A stretch of DNA of 64,000 nucleotides from Myxococcus virescens (GTDB lineage Bacteria; Myxococcota; Myxococcia; Myxococcales; Myxococcaceae), in assembly GCF_900101905.1 (NCBI RefSeq), contig NZ_FNAJ01000006.1, positions 372,021 to 436,020 on the forward strand. Direction: 5' to 3'. Each line of letters starts with the position of its first letter. Positions within the stretch are counted from its first letter, which is position 1. Below are positions 51,693 through 59,111 of this stretch, piece after piece. Below the pieces are notes generated by a model. It searched no databases. It was not told the DNA's origin and saw only the letters and a program-made list of their open reading frames with translations. The translations under genes were made by a program, and so were the position numbers.

Positions 51693-52047
51693 CGCCGCCT
51701 TCCTCGGGCTTGCCGCGCCAATCCACCCGAAGGAGCGGCTTGTCCGGCGTCAACGCCCAGTCGATGAGGCGGCGAACGAAGCCGGGGCCCACGGCGGTGG
51801 AGTCCCAGGTGGGGACTCGCACTCGAATCCAGCAACTGCCTGCGTCTGGGAGTCCTGGAAACTCCCGGCCGACGACGGCCAGGAAGCCCTCCTCGGCGGG
51901 TTGCTCCAGCGGATACTGGACGTGGAACCGCTTGTCGTCCGCGATGACGTGCAGGACTTTTTCCGGTCCATCCGCTGCGTCCACCCACCAGATGAAGAGG
52001 CGGCCTTCCCGGTGGAGCCTACGTCGTCCCTTGGTTCGCACGCCCAT
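51676..52047 (-). CDS. Hypothetical protein (myxobacterial type)
   Basis: This 123-residue protein has no signal peptide or transmembrane helix. It is a mixed alpha/beta protein containing RRRLHREGRLFIWWVDAA, VIADDKRFHVQYPL, and CWIRVRVPTWD followed by FVRRLIDWALTP. I recall similar short proteins as frequent hypotheticals in myxobacteria but know no function. The chosen ATG is 52047; upstream the frame runs into the palindromic repeat at 52101. Its end overlaps the decayed ORF at 51692. Confidence 0.5.
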   Translation of the reverse strand: MGVRTKGRRRLHREGRLFIWWVDAADGPEKVLHVIADDKRFHVQYPLEQPAEEGFLAVVGREFPGLPDAGSCWIRVRVPTWDSTAVGPGFVRRLIDWALTPDKPLLRVDWRGKPEEGGDAPSH

Positions 52048-52100
52048 CCGCGTTGCCTCCTCCCAAGCCGCATCGGCTGCCCGCGTCGCGCCGTTCCTAC

Positions 52101-52134
52101 ACACGAAACTAAAGTCCAGCTCGAGTCTCATGCA
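52101..52134. repeat. Palindromic dispersed repeat, copy 1 (diverged)
   Basis: ACACGAAACTAAAGTCCAGC and the following TCGAGTCTCATGCA are a diverged copy of the inverted repeat at 53694 and 53744. The preceding 20 bp (cgcgtcgcgccgttcc) also match the flank at 53675, so the homologous block is about 52 bp. Confidence 0.75.
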
Positions 52135-52244
52135 AGACAGCCTGCGCAACTGCGCCCGTCCTCCCATCGCTGACGTTGTGCGCGGCCTTGACGGTGGCTC
52201 CTGAGCACGACGGGGGAGGGGTGTCAGTCTCGCTCCTGTCGCCG

Positions 52245-52619
52245 TTACGGCTCGTCGTCGAGGTCTTCGAGCTGCCCGGCTGCAACGTCGCGGTAGAAGG
52301 GCACCACTTCTTCGGCGAGCACCTCCCGCATTTCTTGGCGGGCGCTGTCGAAGTCACCCGCGCGCTTGTGCTGGTACATGCGGTGAAGCGCGCGCATCAG
52401 GCGCCAAGAGCCATCCTTGATTCGGCGCATGGCTTCTCGCAGAAGTTCTGTTGCGCCTGCCTCGGTCTGTAGCGCGGTGTCCGCGTCGCTGATGGCGACT
52501 TCTCGCGCGGTGCGCCGGAGCAAGCTCCGCACGTCATCCGTCAACTCCAGCGGGATGCCTTGATTCAACACGCCATGTGCGAGGGCGCGCACCGGGTCCC
52601 AATCGGGGCTGTCGTCCAT
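52245..52619 (-). CDS. DUSAM-domain protein, probable immunity partner
   Basis: This 124-residue soluble protein is all-alpha in outlook: DWDPVRALAHGVLNQGIPLEL, VRSLLRRTAREVAIS, ATELLREAMRRI and SWRLMRALHRMYQHKRAGDF. It matches the DUSAM family, found in Myxococcus and relatives and often placed after lipoprotein-type genes. Its ATG at 52619 overlaps the last base of the upstream lipoprotein's stop (TAATG), so translation is coupled. The pairing with a lipoprotein suggests an immunity role; this is inference. Confidence 0.65.
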   Translation of the reverse strand: MDDSPDWDPVRALAHGVLNQGIPLELTDDVRSLLRRTAREVAISDADTALQTEAGATELLREAMRRIKDGSWRLMRALHRMYQHKRAGDFDSARQEMREVLAEEVVPFYRDVAAGQLEDLDDEP

Positions 52620-53065
52620 TACTTCCTCCGCGTCTTACTTCCGGGCTTGCACATCGACACGGGCCACTCTTCTTGGGCCTCGCAGCGGCGCAGGCACTCG
52701 TAGCAAGGGCCTGTCCACCCCGGCTCCGTCTTGCAGTCGCCGTAGAACCGAATGCACTCGCGCCGCCATTCGGGAAGGTCCCCGTTGTGGGCGTCGTCCC
52801 AGATGACGGGTGCCTCTTCTTCCTTGGCGGCCTCGTCCATGGCCGTCTTGACGCCAGCCATGTACATGGCGGCCTCGCTCGCCGTGAGGCCGCACGCTTC
52901 GGGGATGCCAGGGTTGCGCTGGATGCAGCACGACACGGTGTCAGAGCAGGTCGCGAGCGCGTACGCATCGCGGCGGCTGGCGGTCCCAGTGGCGCTGCTG
53001 GAGCAACCCAGCGCGAGGGTGGCGAAGAGGCACATCAGAGAGGTTTGGGTGTTCCACTTTCGCAT
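52619..53065 (-). CDS. Cys-rich lipoprotein, candidate SitA-like toxin
   Basis: This 148-residue protein has a signal peptide and lipobox (CLFATLALGC), then a Cys-rich domain: CSDTVSCCIQRNPG, RRECIRFYGDCKTEP, CYECLRRC and a final C before the end, about ten cysteines in the mature part. This Cys pattern recurs in myxobacterial lipoproteins that I associate with SitA-type polymorphic toxins. It is short and has no recognisable nuclease domain. Start ATG at 53065, or GTG at 53083. It overlaps the DUSAM gene by one base. Confidence 0.55.
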   Translation of the reverse strand: MRKWNTQTSLMCLFATLALGCSSSATGTASRRDAYALATCSDTVSCCIQRNPGIPEACGLTASEAAMYMAGVKTAMDEAAKEEEAPVIWDDAHNGDLPEWRRECIRFYGDCKTEPGWTGPCYECLRRCEAQEEWPVSMCKPGSKTRRK

Positions 53066-53108
53066 GTTGGGCTGGAAGAACACGGCCCTGCTTCATGCGT
53101 CTATCACC

Positions 53109-53288
53109 TTGCATAGGTAGTCGGCAGGGGTAGAGCCACCCCTCAATTTCTACGTAGCGCAGTTGGTGGCACAGCGTCCGTATTATCGGACAACAGCGCG
53201 ATGGCCTGATTCAGCAGATGGGGGAGACCTGCACCGCACCGTAATTCAGCAGCGTTCTGTGCGGTGAAGTCCCAGGGATGGGGCCGAA
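53109..53288. other. Intergenic spacer
   Basis: About 180 bp between the Cys-rich lipoprotein and the AbiEi-like gene. It is visibly less GC-rich than the surroundings (for example around 53145-53205). I see no gene and no remnant of the missing AbiEi C-terminus or an AbiEii toxin. Confidence 0.4.
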
Positions 53289-53693
53289 TCAGACGCGCTC
53301 CGTTTTGCCGACGACTGCATGGTGGAACACGGTGCCGGCAGGAACGTGGAATCGGCGCTGCTTCCAGTCGGCCGGCAGCGTCAGGTGCACTCGATGCGGC
53401 AGGGCGTCCGATAGGGTGTGGAGCGCCAGGGCCGTCTGGTGGGAGAACAGACCTTGCTGCTCGGACCAGAGCCAGACGGCGACGAGGTCCTCGTGCTCAC
53501 CGGCCGGAAAATGCACCAGCCGGTAGATGCCACGACGCACACGGTGGAACCTCCCGGCCCCCACGTGGTGGGCGAGCACCTGCGGCGAATATCCCGCCTC
53601 CAGTGCCTGCTGCGCCGTGAACAGGCCCGATTGCCCCGCGACGATGTCGAAGAGCCGGTCCCAATCTGGCTGGCCGCGTCGCGCCGTTCCCAC
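53289..53693 (-). CDS. Truncated AbiEi-like antitoxin N-terminal domain
   Basis: This 134-residue protein resembles the N-terminal wing-helix part of type IV AbiEi antitoxins. It has VAGQSGLFTAQQALEAGY (HTH), then VRRGIYRLVHFPAGEHEDLV, VWLWSEQQGLFSHQTALALH and a C-terminal LPADWKQRRFHVPAGTVFHH. The family usually runs to about 200 residues with a VTTPxRTLxD segment, absent here, and no AbiEii toxin gene follows. It is therefore a fragment or a solitary regulator. Its start is at the edge of the palindromic repeat at 53694, which may supply the start codon region. Confidence 0.6.
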   Translation of the reverse strand: MGTARRGQPDWDRLFDIVAGQSGLFTAQQALEAGYSPQVLAHHVGAGRFHRVRRGIYRLVHFPAGEHEDLVAVWLWSEQQGLFSHQTALALHTLSDALPHRVHLTLPADWKQRRFHVPAGTVFHHAVVGKTERV

Positions 53694-53727
53694 GCACGAA
53701 ACTAAAGTCCAATTTGAGTTTCGTGCA
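53694..53727. repeat. Palindromic dispersed repeat, copy 2
   Basis: GCACGAAACTAAAGTCCAAT is followed by TTGAGTTTCGTGCA. The arms are nearly perfect inverted copies. It shares about 20 bp of left flank with the copy at 52101. Confidence 0.85.
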
Positions 53728-53743
53728 AGTCGCCACGCTCGAC

Positions 53744-53778
53744 TGCACGAAACTCAAGTCCAACTTGAGTTTCGTGCA
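53744..53778. repeat. Palindromic dispersed repeat, copy 3
   Basis: TGCACGAAACTCAAGT pairs perfectly with 53763-53778 across a 3-nt loop (CCA), a 16-bp stem. It lies between copy 2 and the end of epsU. The element recurs in myxobacterial DNA as I recall, where it produces false protein tails. Confidence 0.85.
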
Positions 53779-53787
53779 CGCCGCCCG

Positions 53788-55047
53788 CTACCGGTTCTCG
53801 CCCTCACGCGAGGTCCGCACCCACTCGCCGCGCTTCTCCGCGCCGGGGCCGCGCAGCATGAGCCACACCTTCCACACCACGTAGACAGGCGCCCAGGCCA
53901 GGTCCAGCAGGCCGCGAACGCCCACGCCAGACACCCACCAGCCGCGCAGGACATACGCCCCCAGGCTGGCCACGCTGAAGCCCGCCACGCCCAGCGCCCA
54001 CGGCATCGGGTTGTGGGACCACCAGGCGAACGCCCCGGCCATCACCATGCAGCCCACCGCTGCCAGCACCAGCTGGCTCAGCGGCGGCACCAGCACGTCC
54101 ATGGCGATGTCCAACAGCGTGCCGTCCCTCTTCCGGAGTCCATCCTTCAGCAGCGGCCATCCGTGCAGCTTGCGCATCTGCGCGCGGCCACCCTCCCAGC
54201 GCTGACGCTGCGAGCGGCTCTGCTTCTCGCCGGACACCATCTCCCCCAGCACCTCCGCCTCCCAGACGTAGTGCACGCGGAAGCCGTTGCGGGCCAGACG
54301 GATGCCGTACTCCAGGTCCTCCACCACGCTGAAGGCGTCATGCGGCACCTTGGCCAGCGCGTGGTGCGTGAAGCACATGCCGTTGCCGCGCAGGCCGCAC
54401 GACACGCCCAGGGCCTCGCGGCCCTGTGAGCGCACCTTGTGGAACATGCCCAGGGCAATGGTCATCAGCCGCGTGCGCCAGGACGCCGTGGGGTTCATCA
54501 CCCCGTAGTGCGCCTGCATGGCGTGCGCGGCTTCGAGCCCGCCCTTCGCGCCATCGACCTCCTTGCCCTCGACACCCTCGATGCGCTTCGCGAAGGCGGT
54601 CAGCAGGTTGGGCGACACCACCGTGTCCGCGTCCACCACCACCACCGCCTCGGCGAAGCCGTCCTGCTGGCTGAACTCGAAGGCGTGGGCCAGCGCGTAG
54701 CCCTTGCCACGCTTCGTCGTGTCCTGCCGCTCCAGGACGAAGGCGCCTGCCTCACGCGCCTTCTGCGCCGTCGCGTCGGAACAGTTGTCCGCCACCACGA
54801 TGATGCGCCGAAGGTGCGCCGGGTAGTCCACCTCGGACAGGTTCTTCACCGTCCGGGCGATGCCCAGCTCCTCGTTGTGCGCGGGGATGATGATGTCGAA
54901 CTTCCGCGGCCCGATGCGCGTCGTCGGCGGCTGGGGCCGATAGGAGCGCAGCGTCAGGGTCAGCAGATAGCCACACGCCACCGCCACGGGAAGCTGCGCC
55001 ACGCACAGCGCCACGTCCAGCCACGTCCACGATGTCACGACATGCAC
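53788..55047 (-). CDS. epsU: EpsU, membrane GT2-family glycosyltransferase
   Basis: This 419-residue protein has an N-terminal helix (VALCVAQLPVAVACGYLL), a cytoplasmic GT-A domain and a C-terminal group of helices. Motifs are FDIIIPAHNEELGIARTV (about 49), DADTVVSP for the metal-binding DXD (about 139), and the processive-type QRQRW in RSQRQRWEGGR (about 265). EpsU is one of the EPS glycosyltransferases of M. xanthus. It starts 15 bp after epsV ends, on the same strand. Confidence 0.9.
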   Translation of the reverse strand: MHVVTSWTWLDVALCVAQLPVAVACGYLLTLTLRSYRPQPPTTRIGPRKFDIIIPAHNEELGIARTVKNLSEVDYPAHLRRIIVVADNCSDATAQKAREAGAFVLERQDTTKRGKGYALAHAFEFSQQDGFAEAVVVVDADTVVSPNLLTAFAKRIEGVEGKEVDGAKGGLEAAHAMQAHYGVMNPTASWRTRLMTIALGMFHKVRSQGREALGVSCGLRGNGMCFTHHALAKVPHDAFSVVEDLEYGIRLARNGFRVHYVWEAEVLGEMVSGEKQSRSQRQRWEGGRAQMRKLHGWPLLKDGLRKRDGTLLDIAMDVLVPPLSQLVLAAVGCMVMAGAFAWWSHNPMPWALGVAGFSVASLGAYVLRGWWVSGVGVRGLLDLAWAPVYVVWKVWLMLRGPGAEKRGEWVRTSREGENR

Positions 55048-55062
55048 CCCCGAGCGCGCTGT

Positions 55063-56586
55063 TCAGCGCCGCTCCAGCTCCGCCAGCACGGGTAGCTTCA
55101 GAATCCGCTCGACCTGCCACTTCTCCAGAATGCGCCGGCGGATGATGTCCAGCGCCAGCGCCGCGAAGATGCCCATGCCGATTCCGCCCACCACGCCCGC
55201 GGCGACGATGAGCTTCACCTTCGGCTTGGACGGCCGCTCCGGGAAGGTGGGCGGCGACAGCACGCTGAAGCGGTGCTTCATGGACGCGCGGGAAATCTCC
55301 AGCTCCGTGCGCGCCTGGTCCAGCCGCCGCATCTTCTCCTGGTGCCGCATCACCAGCATGCGCACCCGGTCCGCCGCCACCGACACCTCCGGGTCATCCG
55401 ACGTGGCCGGCCCGCCGAACGTCGCGCCGCCCATGGCCGCCGTCGCCAGCCCGGACTCCAGCTCACCCGGGTCACCGCCGTTGCGCACGTACTCGTTGAT
55501 GAGCTCCGTCATCTCCGAGCGCAGCGCAATCAACTGCGGCGAATCCTCCTGGAGCGAGGAGATGCGCTGCTCCAGGTCGGTGATGATGGGGTGCTGCGGC
55601 GAATAGATGACGCGCTGCTCGGACAGCTGGTTGCGCAGCTCCGTCAGCCGCCGCGAGCGGAAGTCCTCCACGTCCCCAATGGCCCGGCGCTTCGTCTGAA
55701 TCATGAAGCGCATCTGCGCCAGCAGGTGGTCGGTGTTGATGCCCAGCGCGGCGTTGGCCGCGGCGGCGGCGCCGCCCCGCCGCCCCTTCTTCTCCTCTTC
55801 CTTCTTCTGCCGGGCCTCCACGCGCTTCACCGCCGCGTTGAGCTGGCCAATGGCCTGCTGGATGCCCGCGGCCTCGTCCACCACCTGCTTCTCCAGGATG
55901 GTGATGGCCTCCTGCACCGCGCCCATCTCCGCCGCCTGGCGCATGTCGAGGAAGTTCTGCTGCGCGGCCTGCACGATGTTGAGCGCCAGCTGCGGGTCGC
56001 TCCACTCCACGCCGATGGAGACGGTGCCCGTGCCGCCCTCCACGCCGACAATCATCGCCTGCTCCAGCATGGCGGTGAGCGCGTCGCGCTTGTCCTCGTC
56101 CGACATGGGCTTGGGCGGCTTGCGGAGCACCTTCTCCTTCAGCCGGCTCAGCGGCGAGCGCTGCAGCTCCCAGTACTCCACCAGCTTCGCCTGCGCGACG
56201 ATGGACTTGAGGTTGTCGTGCTTCATCACCATCTCCCACGCGGCGCGCGTGGGCTGGTCCGCGTCGACCGGGATGGAGCGCCCGGGGTTGGCCAGCGAGG
56301 AGATGATGAAGTTGCGCTGCGTCAGCATCCGCGTCTCCACGCGGTACTTGCGCGGCATGATTTTGCTGACGCCCACCGCCATGGCGGACACCGCGCCCAT
56401 CACCACCAGGGCGAGGAACCAGTGCCGCAGCACCGCGTTCTTCAAGAAGAAGACCGCGTCGATGGCGAAGCCCCAGTCGATGAGGTCCGCGGGTGCGTTC
56501 GTCTCCGGGAGCTCCGGAGTGAACGCGGGTCGCGGCGGCACCAGCTGGGGGCGCGGCCCGGGAGCCCCGGGCGCGGGGACCGTCAC
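55063..56586 (-). CDS. epsV: EpsV, kinase-less Wzc-type polysaccharide co-polymerase
   Basis: This 507-residue PCP protein has transmembrane helices at about 53-75 (WFLALVVMGAVSAMAVGV) and 462-485 (LIVAAGVVGGIGMGIFAAL). They enclose a large periplasmic coiled-coil domain. PERPSKPKVK before the second helix is the proline-rich PCP motif. The protein ends soon after, with no Walker A or tyrosine cluster, so it lacks the autokinase half of classical Wzc. It would control chain length and link WzyX to the outer-membrane exporter. It overlaps epsW by 4 bp; the start is GTG at 56586. Confidence 0.9.
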   Translation of the reverse strand: MTVPAPGAPGPRPQLVPPRPAFTPELPETNAPADLIDWGFAIDAVFFLKNAVLRHWFLALVVMGAVSAMAVGVSKIMPRKYRVETRMLTQRNFIISSLANPGRSIPVDADQPTRAAWEMVMKHDNLKSIVAQAKLVEYWELQRSPLSRLKEKVLRKPPKPMSDEDKRDALTAMLEQAMIVGVEGGTGTVSIGVEWSDPQLALNIVQAAQQNFLDMRQAAEMGAVQEAITILEKQVVDEAAGIQQAIGQLNAAVKRVEARQKKEEEKKGRRGGAAAAANAALGINTDHLLAQMRFMIQTKRRAIGDVEDFRSRRLTELRNQLSEQRVIYSPQHPIITDLEQRISSLQEDSPQLIALRSEMTELINEYVRNGGDPGELESGLATAAMGGATFGGPATSDDPEVSVAADRVRMLVMRHQEKMRRLDQARTELEISRASMKHRFSVLSPPTFPERPSKPKVKLIVAAGVVGGIGMGIFAALALDIIRRRILEKWQVERILKLPVLAELERR

Positions 56587-56987
56587 GGCGCCCTCCTGGC
56601 CCCAGTGCTCTTGAGGAGCGACTGCACCCGCCGGGTGAACTCCTCCTGGGTGAAGGGCTTGCCCAGGTAGCCGTTGGCGCCGGCCTCCTCGGCGTGCGCC
56701 TTGTCCTCCGGCAAGTCCCGGGCGCTCACCACCAGCACCGGCACGTCCGCCATCGTCGCCGAGCGGCGGATGTGCTCGCAGAGGTCATAGCCGGAGATGT
56801 CCGGCAGCGTCAGGTCCAGACACACGAGGTCGGGACGCGCGGCCGTCTCCAGGTGCTTGAGCGCGGCGCGGCCACTGGGCAGCTCCACGACCTCCTTGAA
56901 CCCCATGTCCCGCAGGTAGTCGCCCAGCATCTTCCGGAAGAAGGGGGCGTCCTCCACCAAGAGGACCGTGTGCAGGTCGGACTCCAT
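56583..56987 (-). CDS. epsW: EpsW, single-domain response regulator
   Basis: This 134-residue protein is just a receiver domain: VLLVEDAPFFRKMLGDYLRD at the start, phospho-Asp in LVCLDLTLPDISGYDL (about residue 57), Thr/Ser in VLVVSARDLPED and Lys in GYLGKPFTQEEFTRR. In M. xanthus the orphan regulator EpsW is a substrate of the DifE kinase and regulates EPS. It overlaps epsV by 4 bp. Confidence 0.9.
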   Translation of the reverse strand: MESDLHTVLLVEDAPFFRKMLGDYLRDMGFKEVVELPSGRAALKHLETAARPDLVCLDLTLPDISGYDLCEHIRRSATMADVPVLVVSARDLPEDKAHAEEAGANGYLGKPFTQEEFTRRVQSLLKSTGARRAP

Positions 56988-57013
56988 CCGTCGTCAACCT
57001 TTCTGAAACTCGC

Positions 57014-57190
57014 TCAGCCGAACCCGAGCCGTGGCACCCAGACGAGGACGCCATACGTGTATGCCGCGTTGAAGAGGACGAACCAGAGGATGGCCTTCTT
57101 CAGCCCCCGCATCGGATGCGGATCCCTCGCCGCCTTGGCTGGCAGGGCGATGGTGAGGATGAGGACGGACATCAAGATGAGCTTCGCCAT
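57014..57190 (-). CDS. Small membrane protein of the eps operon
   Basis: This 58-residue protein has two hydrophobic segments (KLILMSVLILTIALPAKAA and KKAILWFVLFNAAYTYGVLV). The first could be a signal peptide, in which case the mature protein is a single helix. It starts 11 bp after epsX ends and precedes epsW. It stands where M. xanthus has a small gene between epsW and epsX. Function unknown. Confidence 0.7.
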   Translation of the reverse strand: MAKLILMSVLILTIALPAKAARDPHPMRGLKKAILWFVLFNAAYTYGVLVWVPRLGFG

Positions 57191-57201
57191 GGCGCCAGCC
57201 C

Positions 57202-58449
57202 TCAGAGAATACCAGTTTGCCGCACGGACAGGCCCAGCGTCGCAGCCCACGTCAGCCGGGCCGTCGGGAGTTCGGGCGAGCGGCTCCACGTCCCGCGGAG
57301 GTCGGTATCCACGGACACCCACCGTGTGAGAATCCAGGAACCAGTGAAGCCTCCGGAAAGGATGCTGTCCCCACGACTTCCGCCGACGGCCGCGGCGCCG
57401 CCGCCCATGGCGGACACGCGCACGCGGGGCCCCAGGGCCCAGGTCCCCGTCAGCGTCAGGTCCGCCCGAGGGTAGACGCGCGCCGTGAGCCGGTCCGTGA
57501 AGGGGACGAGCCGCAGGTCCGCCCGGCCATTGAAGTCCGCGGTGCGCGAGGGAACCCGGTGGCTCACCCCGACATTCAGGTTGGGGAGCAGCTCCGTCCG
57601 GGGCGCGTCCAGCGGGCCGGGCTCGGGCTCGCCTTCGCCGGGGGGCACGGGGATGGCGTGCACCACGCTCACGCCCGCTCCGGCCTCCAGGGAGGTGCGC
57701 CTGTCCACCCGGTGCCCCCAGGCCTCCCGCAGCGTGACGATGGTGTTGTTCGCCCCGGTGGAGAAGCGCGCGGAGTTGAAGGCCACGGAGGTGGTGATGG
57801 CGCTCAGGGGTGACAGCGCATGGCTGAGGGACACGTCCGCGCGCGGGCCATACTGCATGGGCACCGCTTCGCGGGCGGGCCCGTCCAGGCCGCCGCTGAT
57901 GGAGAAGCCGCCGGAGCCGGTGAGGTTCCACCGCCGCCCCAGCCAGCCGGTGTCCGCCGTCAGCGTCGTCGCGGAGGAGAGGAAGTAGACGGTGTCCGCC
58001 TGGGGCAGGGGCTGCAGGGGCCCGCCGCTTCCGGGCGGAGGCAGCGGTCCGTCAGGGGTGCCCGGTGTGCCGCCGGGCAGGGAGCCCAGGTCCGTGGTGA
58101 GGAGGTTGACGCTGCCCAGCACCAGCTCCTCCGACAGGCGCAGGGACAAGCCGCGCTCGGGGCGCCACAGGCCGGCCAGGCGGCCCATGTGCTGGATTTC
58201 GGTGCGCGCGCGGGCGGTGACTTCGCGCAGGCTGATGCGCGGGGCGTACTCCACCTGGAGCGCGGTGTTGCCCTCGCGAATCTCCAGGCCCAGGAGCGGA
58301 GTGACGTCGGTGTCACCGGCGACACGGGGGGCCTCGGGGGCGGGGTCCTCGTTGGAGCGCAGGCGCGAGTCGACGCGCGCGGCCGTGGCGTAGCTGACGG
58401 AGGCGGAGGACACCTCCAGCAACGCGACGGTGAGGACCGTCCCCAGCAC
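57202..58449 (-). CDS. epsX: EpsX, outer-membrane beta-barrel of the EPS exporter
   Basis: This 415-residue protein has a short N-terminal signal (VLTVALLEVSSASVSYA). It is made of alternating hydrophobic/polar strands with Gly- and aromatic-rich turns throughout (ALQVEYAPRISLREV, RADVSLSHALSPLSAITTSV, ADLRLVPFTDRLTARVYPRA). This pattern is typical of an 18-strand-like outer-membrane barrel. Work on M. xanthus assigns such a barrel, next to the OPX gene, as the porin that completes the export channel for a short OPX protein. The start is GTG at 58449, 3 bp after epsY ends. Confidence 0.8.
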   Translation of the reverse strand: MLGTVLTVALLEVSSASVSYATAARVDSRLRSNEDPAPEAPRVAGDTDVTPLLGLEIREGNTALQVEYAPRISLREVTARARTEIQHMGRLAGLWRPERGLSLRLSEELVLGSVNLLTTDLGSLPGGTPGTPDGPLPPPGSGGPLQPLPQADTVYFLSSATTLTADTGWLGRRWNLTGSGGFSISGGLDGPAREAVPMQYGPRADVSLSHALSPLSAITTSVAFNSARFSTGANNTIVTLREAWGHRVDRRTSLEAGAGVSVVHAIPVPPGEGEPEPGPLDAPRTELLPNLNVGVSHRVPSRTADFNGRADLRLVPFTDRLTARVYPRADLTLTGTWALGPRVRVSAMGGGAAAVGGSRGDSILSGGFTGSWILTRWVSVDTDLRGTWSRSPELPTARLTWAATLGLSVRQTGIL

Positions 58450-58452
58450 GGG

Positions 58453-59094
58453 TTATTCCACCACCACCACGTCACCGGGGCGCAGGCGGAAGGTGGGCGC
58501 GCGCCCCTCGGCGTGGATGAGGTCGTCGTAGCGGAAGCGGATGCGCTCGGGCGCGGCGCCCTCTTCCTGGCGCATGACGAAGATGCGGTCCTTGTGGGCG
58601 TACTCGGTGAAGCCGCCCGCGCCGGCCAGGGCCTGCAGCAGGCTGGCGCCCGGGTCGATTTCCAGCGGACCGATGCGGTTGACCTCACCCACCATGGTCA
58701 CCTTGATGGGGCGCGCCATCTCCAGCGCGACGGTGACGACGGGGTGGTTGATGTAGTCCTTCAGCCGCGTCTGGATTTGCTGCGACAGCATGGCCGGCGT
58801 GTGGCCGGCGGCCTCCACGTCGTCCAGGAAGAGCAGGCTGATGCGGCCGTCCTCGCGCACGCGGGCCTGCGTGGTGAGCGACTCCTGGTTCCACACGCGG
58901 ATGTTGAGCAGGTCGCCCGCGGCGATGCGGTACGCCGAGTCCACCGGGGGCGGCTTCTCCTGGTAGTCATCCACCCAGGTGTACTTGCCCAGGCCCCGGC
59001 AGGCGGGCGCCAGCAGCAGCAGCGCGGCGCAGGCGGCGAACGAGCGCCAGGGGTGGCGCGGGGCGGAAGGCAGCTGGCGGTGCGTGGACGGCAT
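58453..59094 (-). CDS. epsY: EpsY, outer-membrane polysaccharide export (OPX) lipoprotein
   Basis: This 213-residue protein has a signal peptide and lipobox (AALLLLAPAC), then the Poly_export domain (YRIAAGDLLNIRVWNQESL, about 50-68) and a SLBB domain (VTMVGEVNRIGPLEIDPGAS with LLQALAGAGGFTEYAHKD). It ends DVVVVE, with no C-terminal amphipathic helix or barrel. So it cannot cross the outer membrane by itself, unlike Wza; EpsX should provide the pore. The start ATG is 59094; the frame is open upstream to 60132 only as a shadow of wzxX. Confidence 0.88.
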   Translation of the reverse strand: MPSTHRQLPSAPRHPWRSFAACAALLLLAPACRGLGKYTWVDDYQEKPPPVDSAYRIAAGDLLNIRVWNQESLTTQARVREDGRISLLFLDDVEAAGHTPAMLSQQIQTRLKDYINHPVVTVALEMARPIKVTMVGEVNRIGPLEIDPGASLLQALAGAGGFTEYAHKDRIFVMRQEEGAAPERIRFRYDDLIHAEGRAPTFRLRPGDVVVVE

Positions 59095-59111
59095 GAGCGG
59101 CGGAACTCTCC

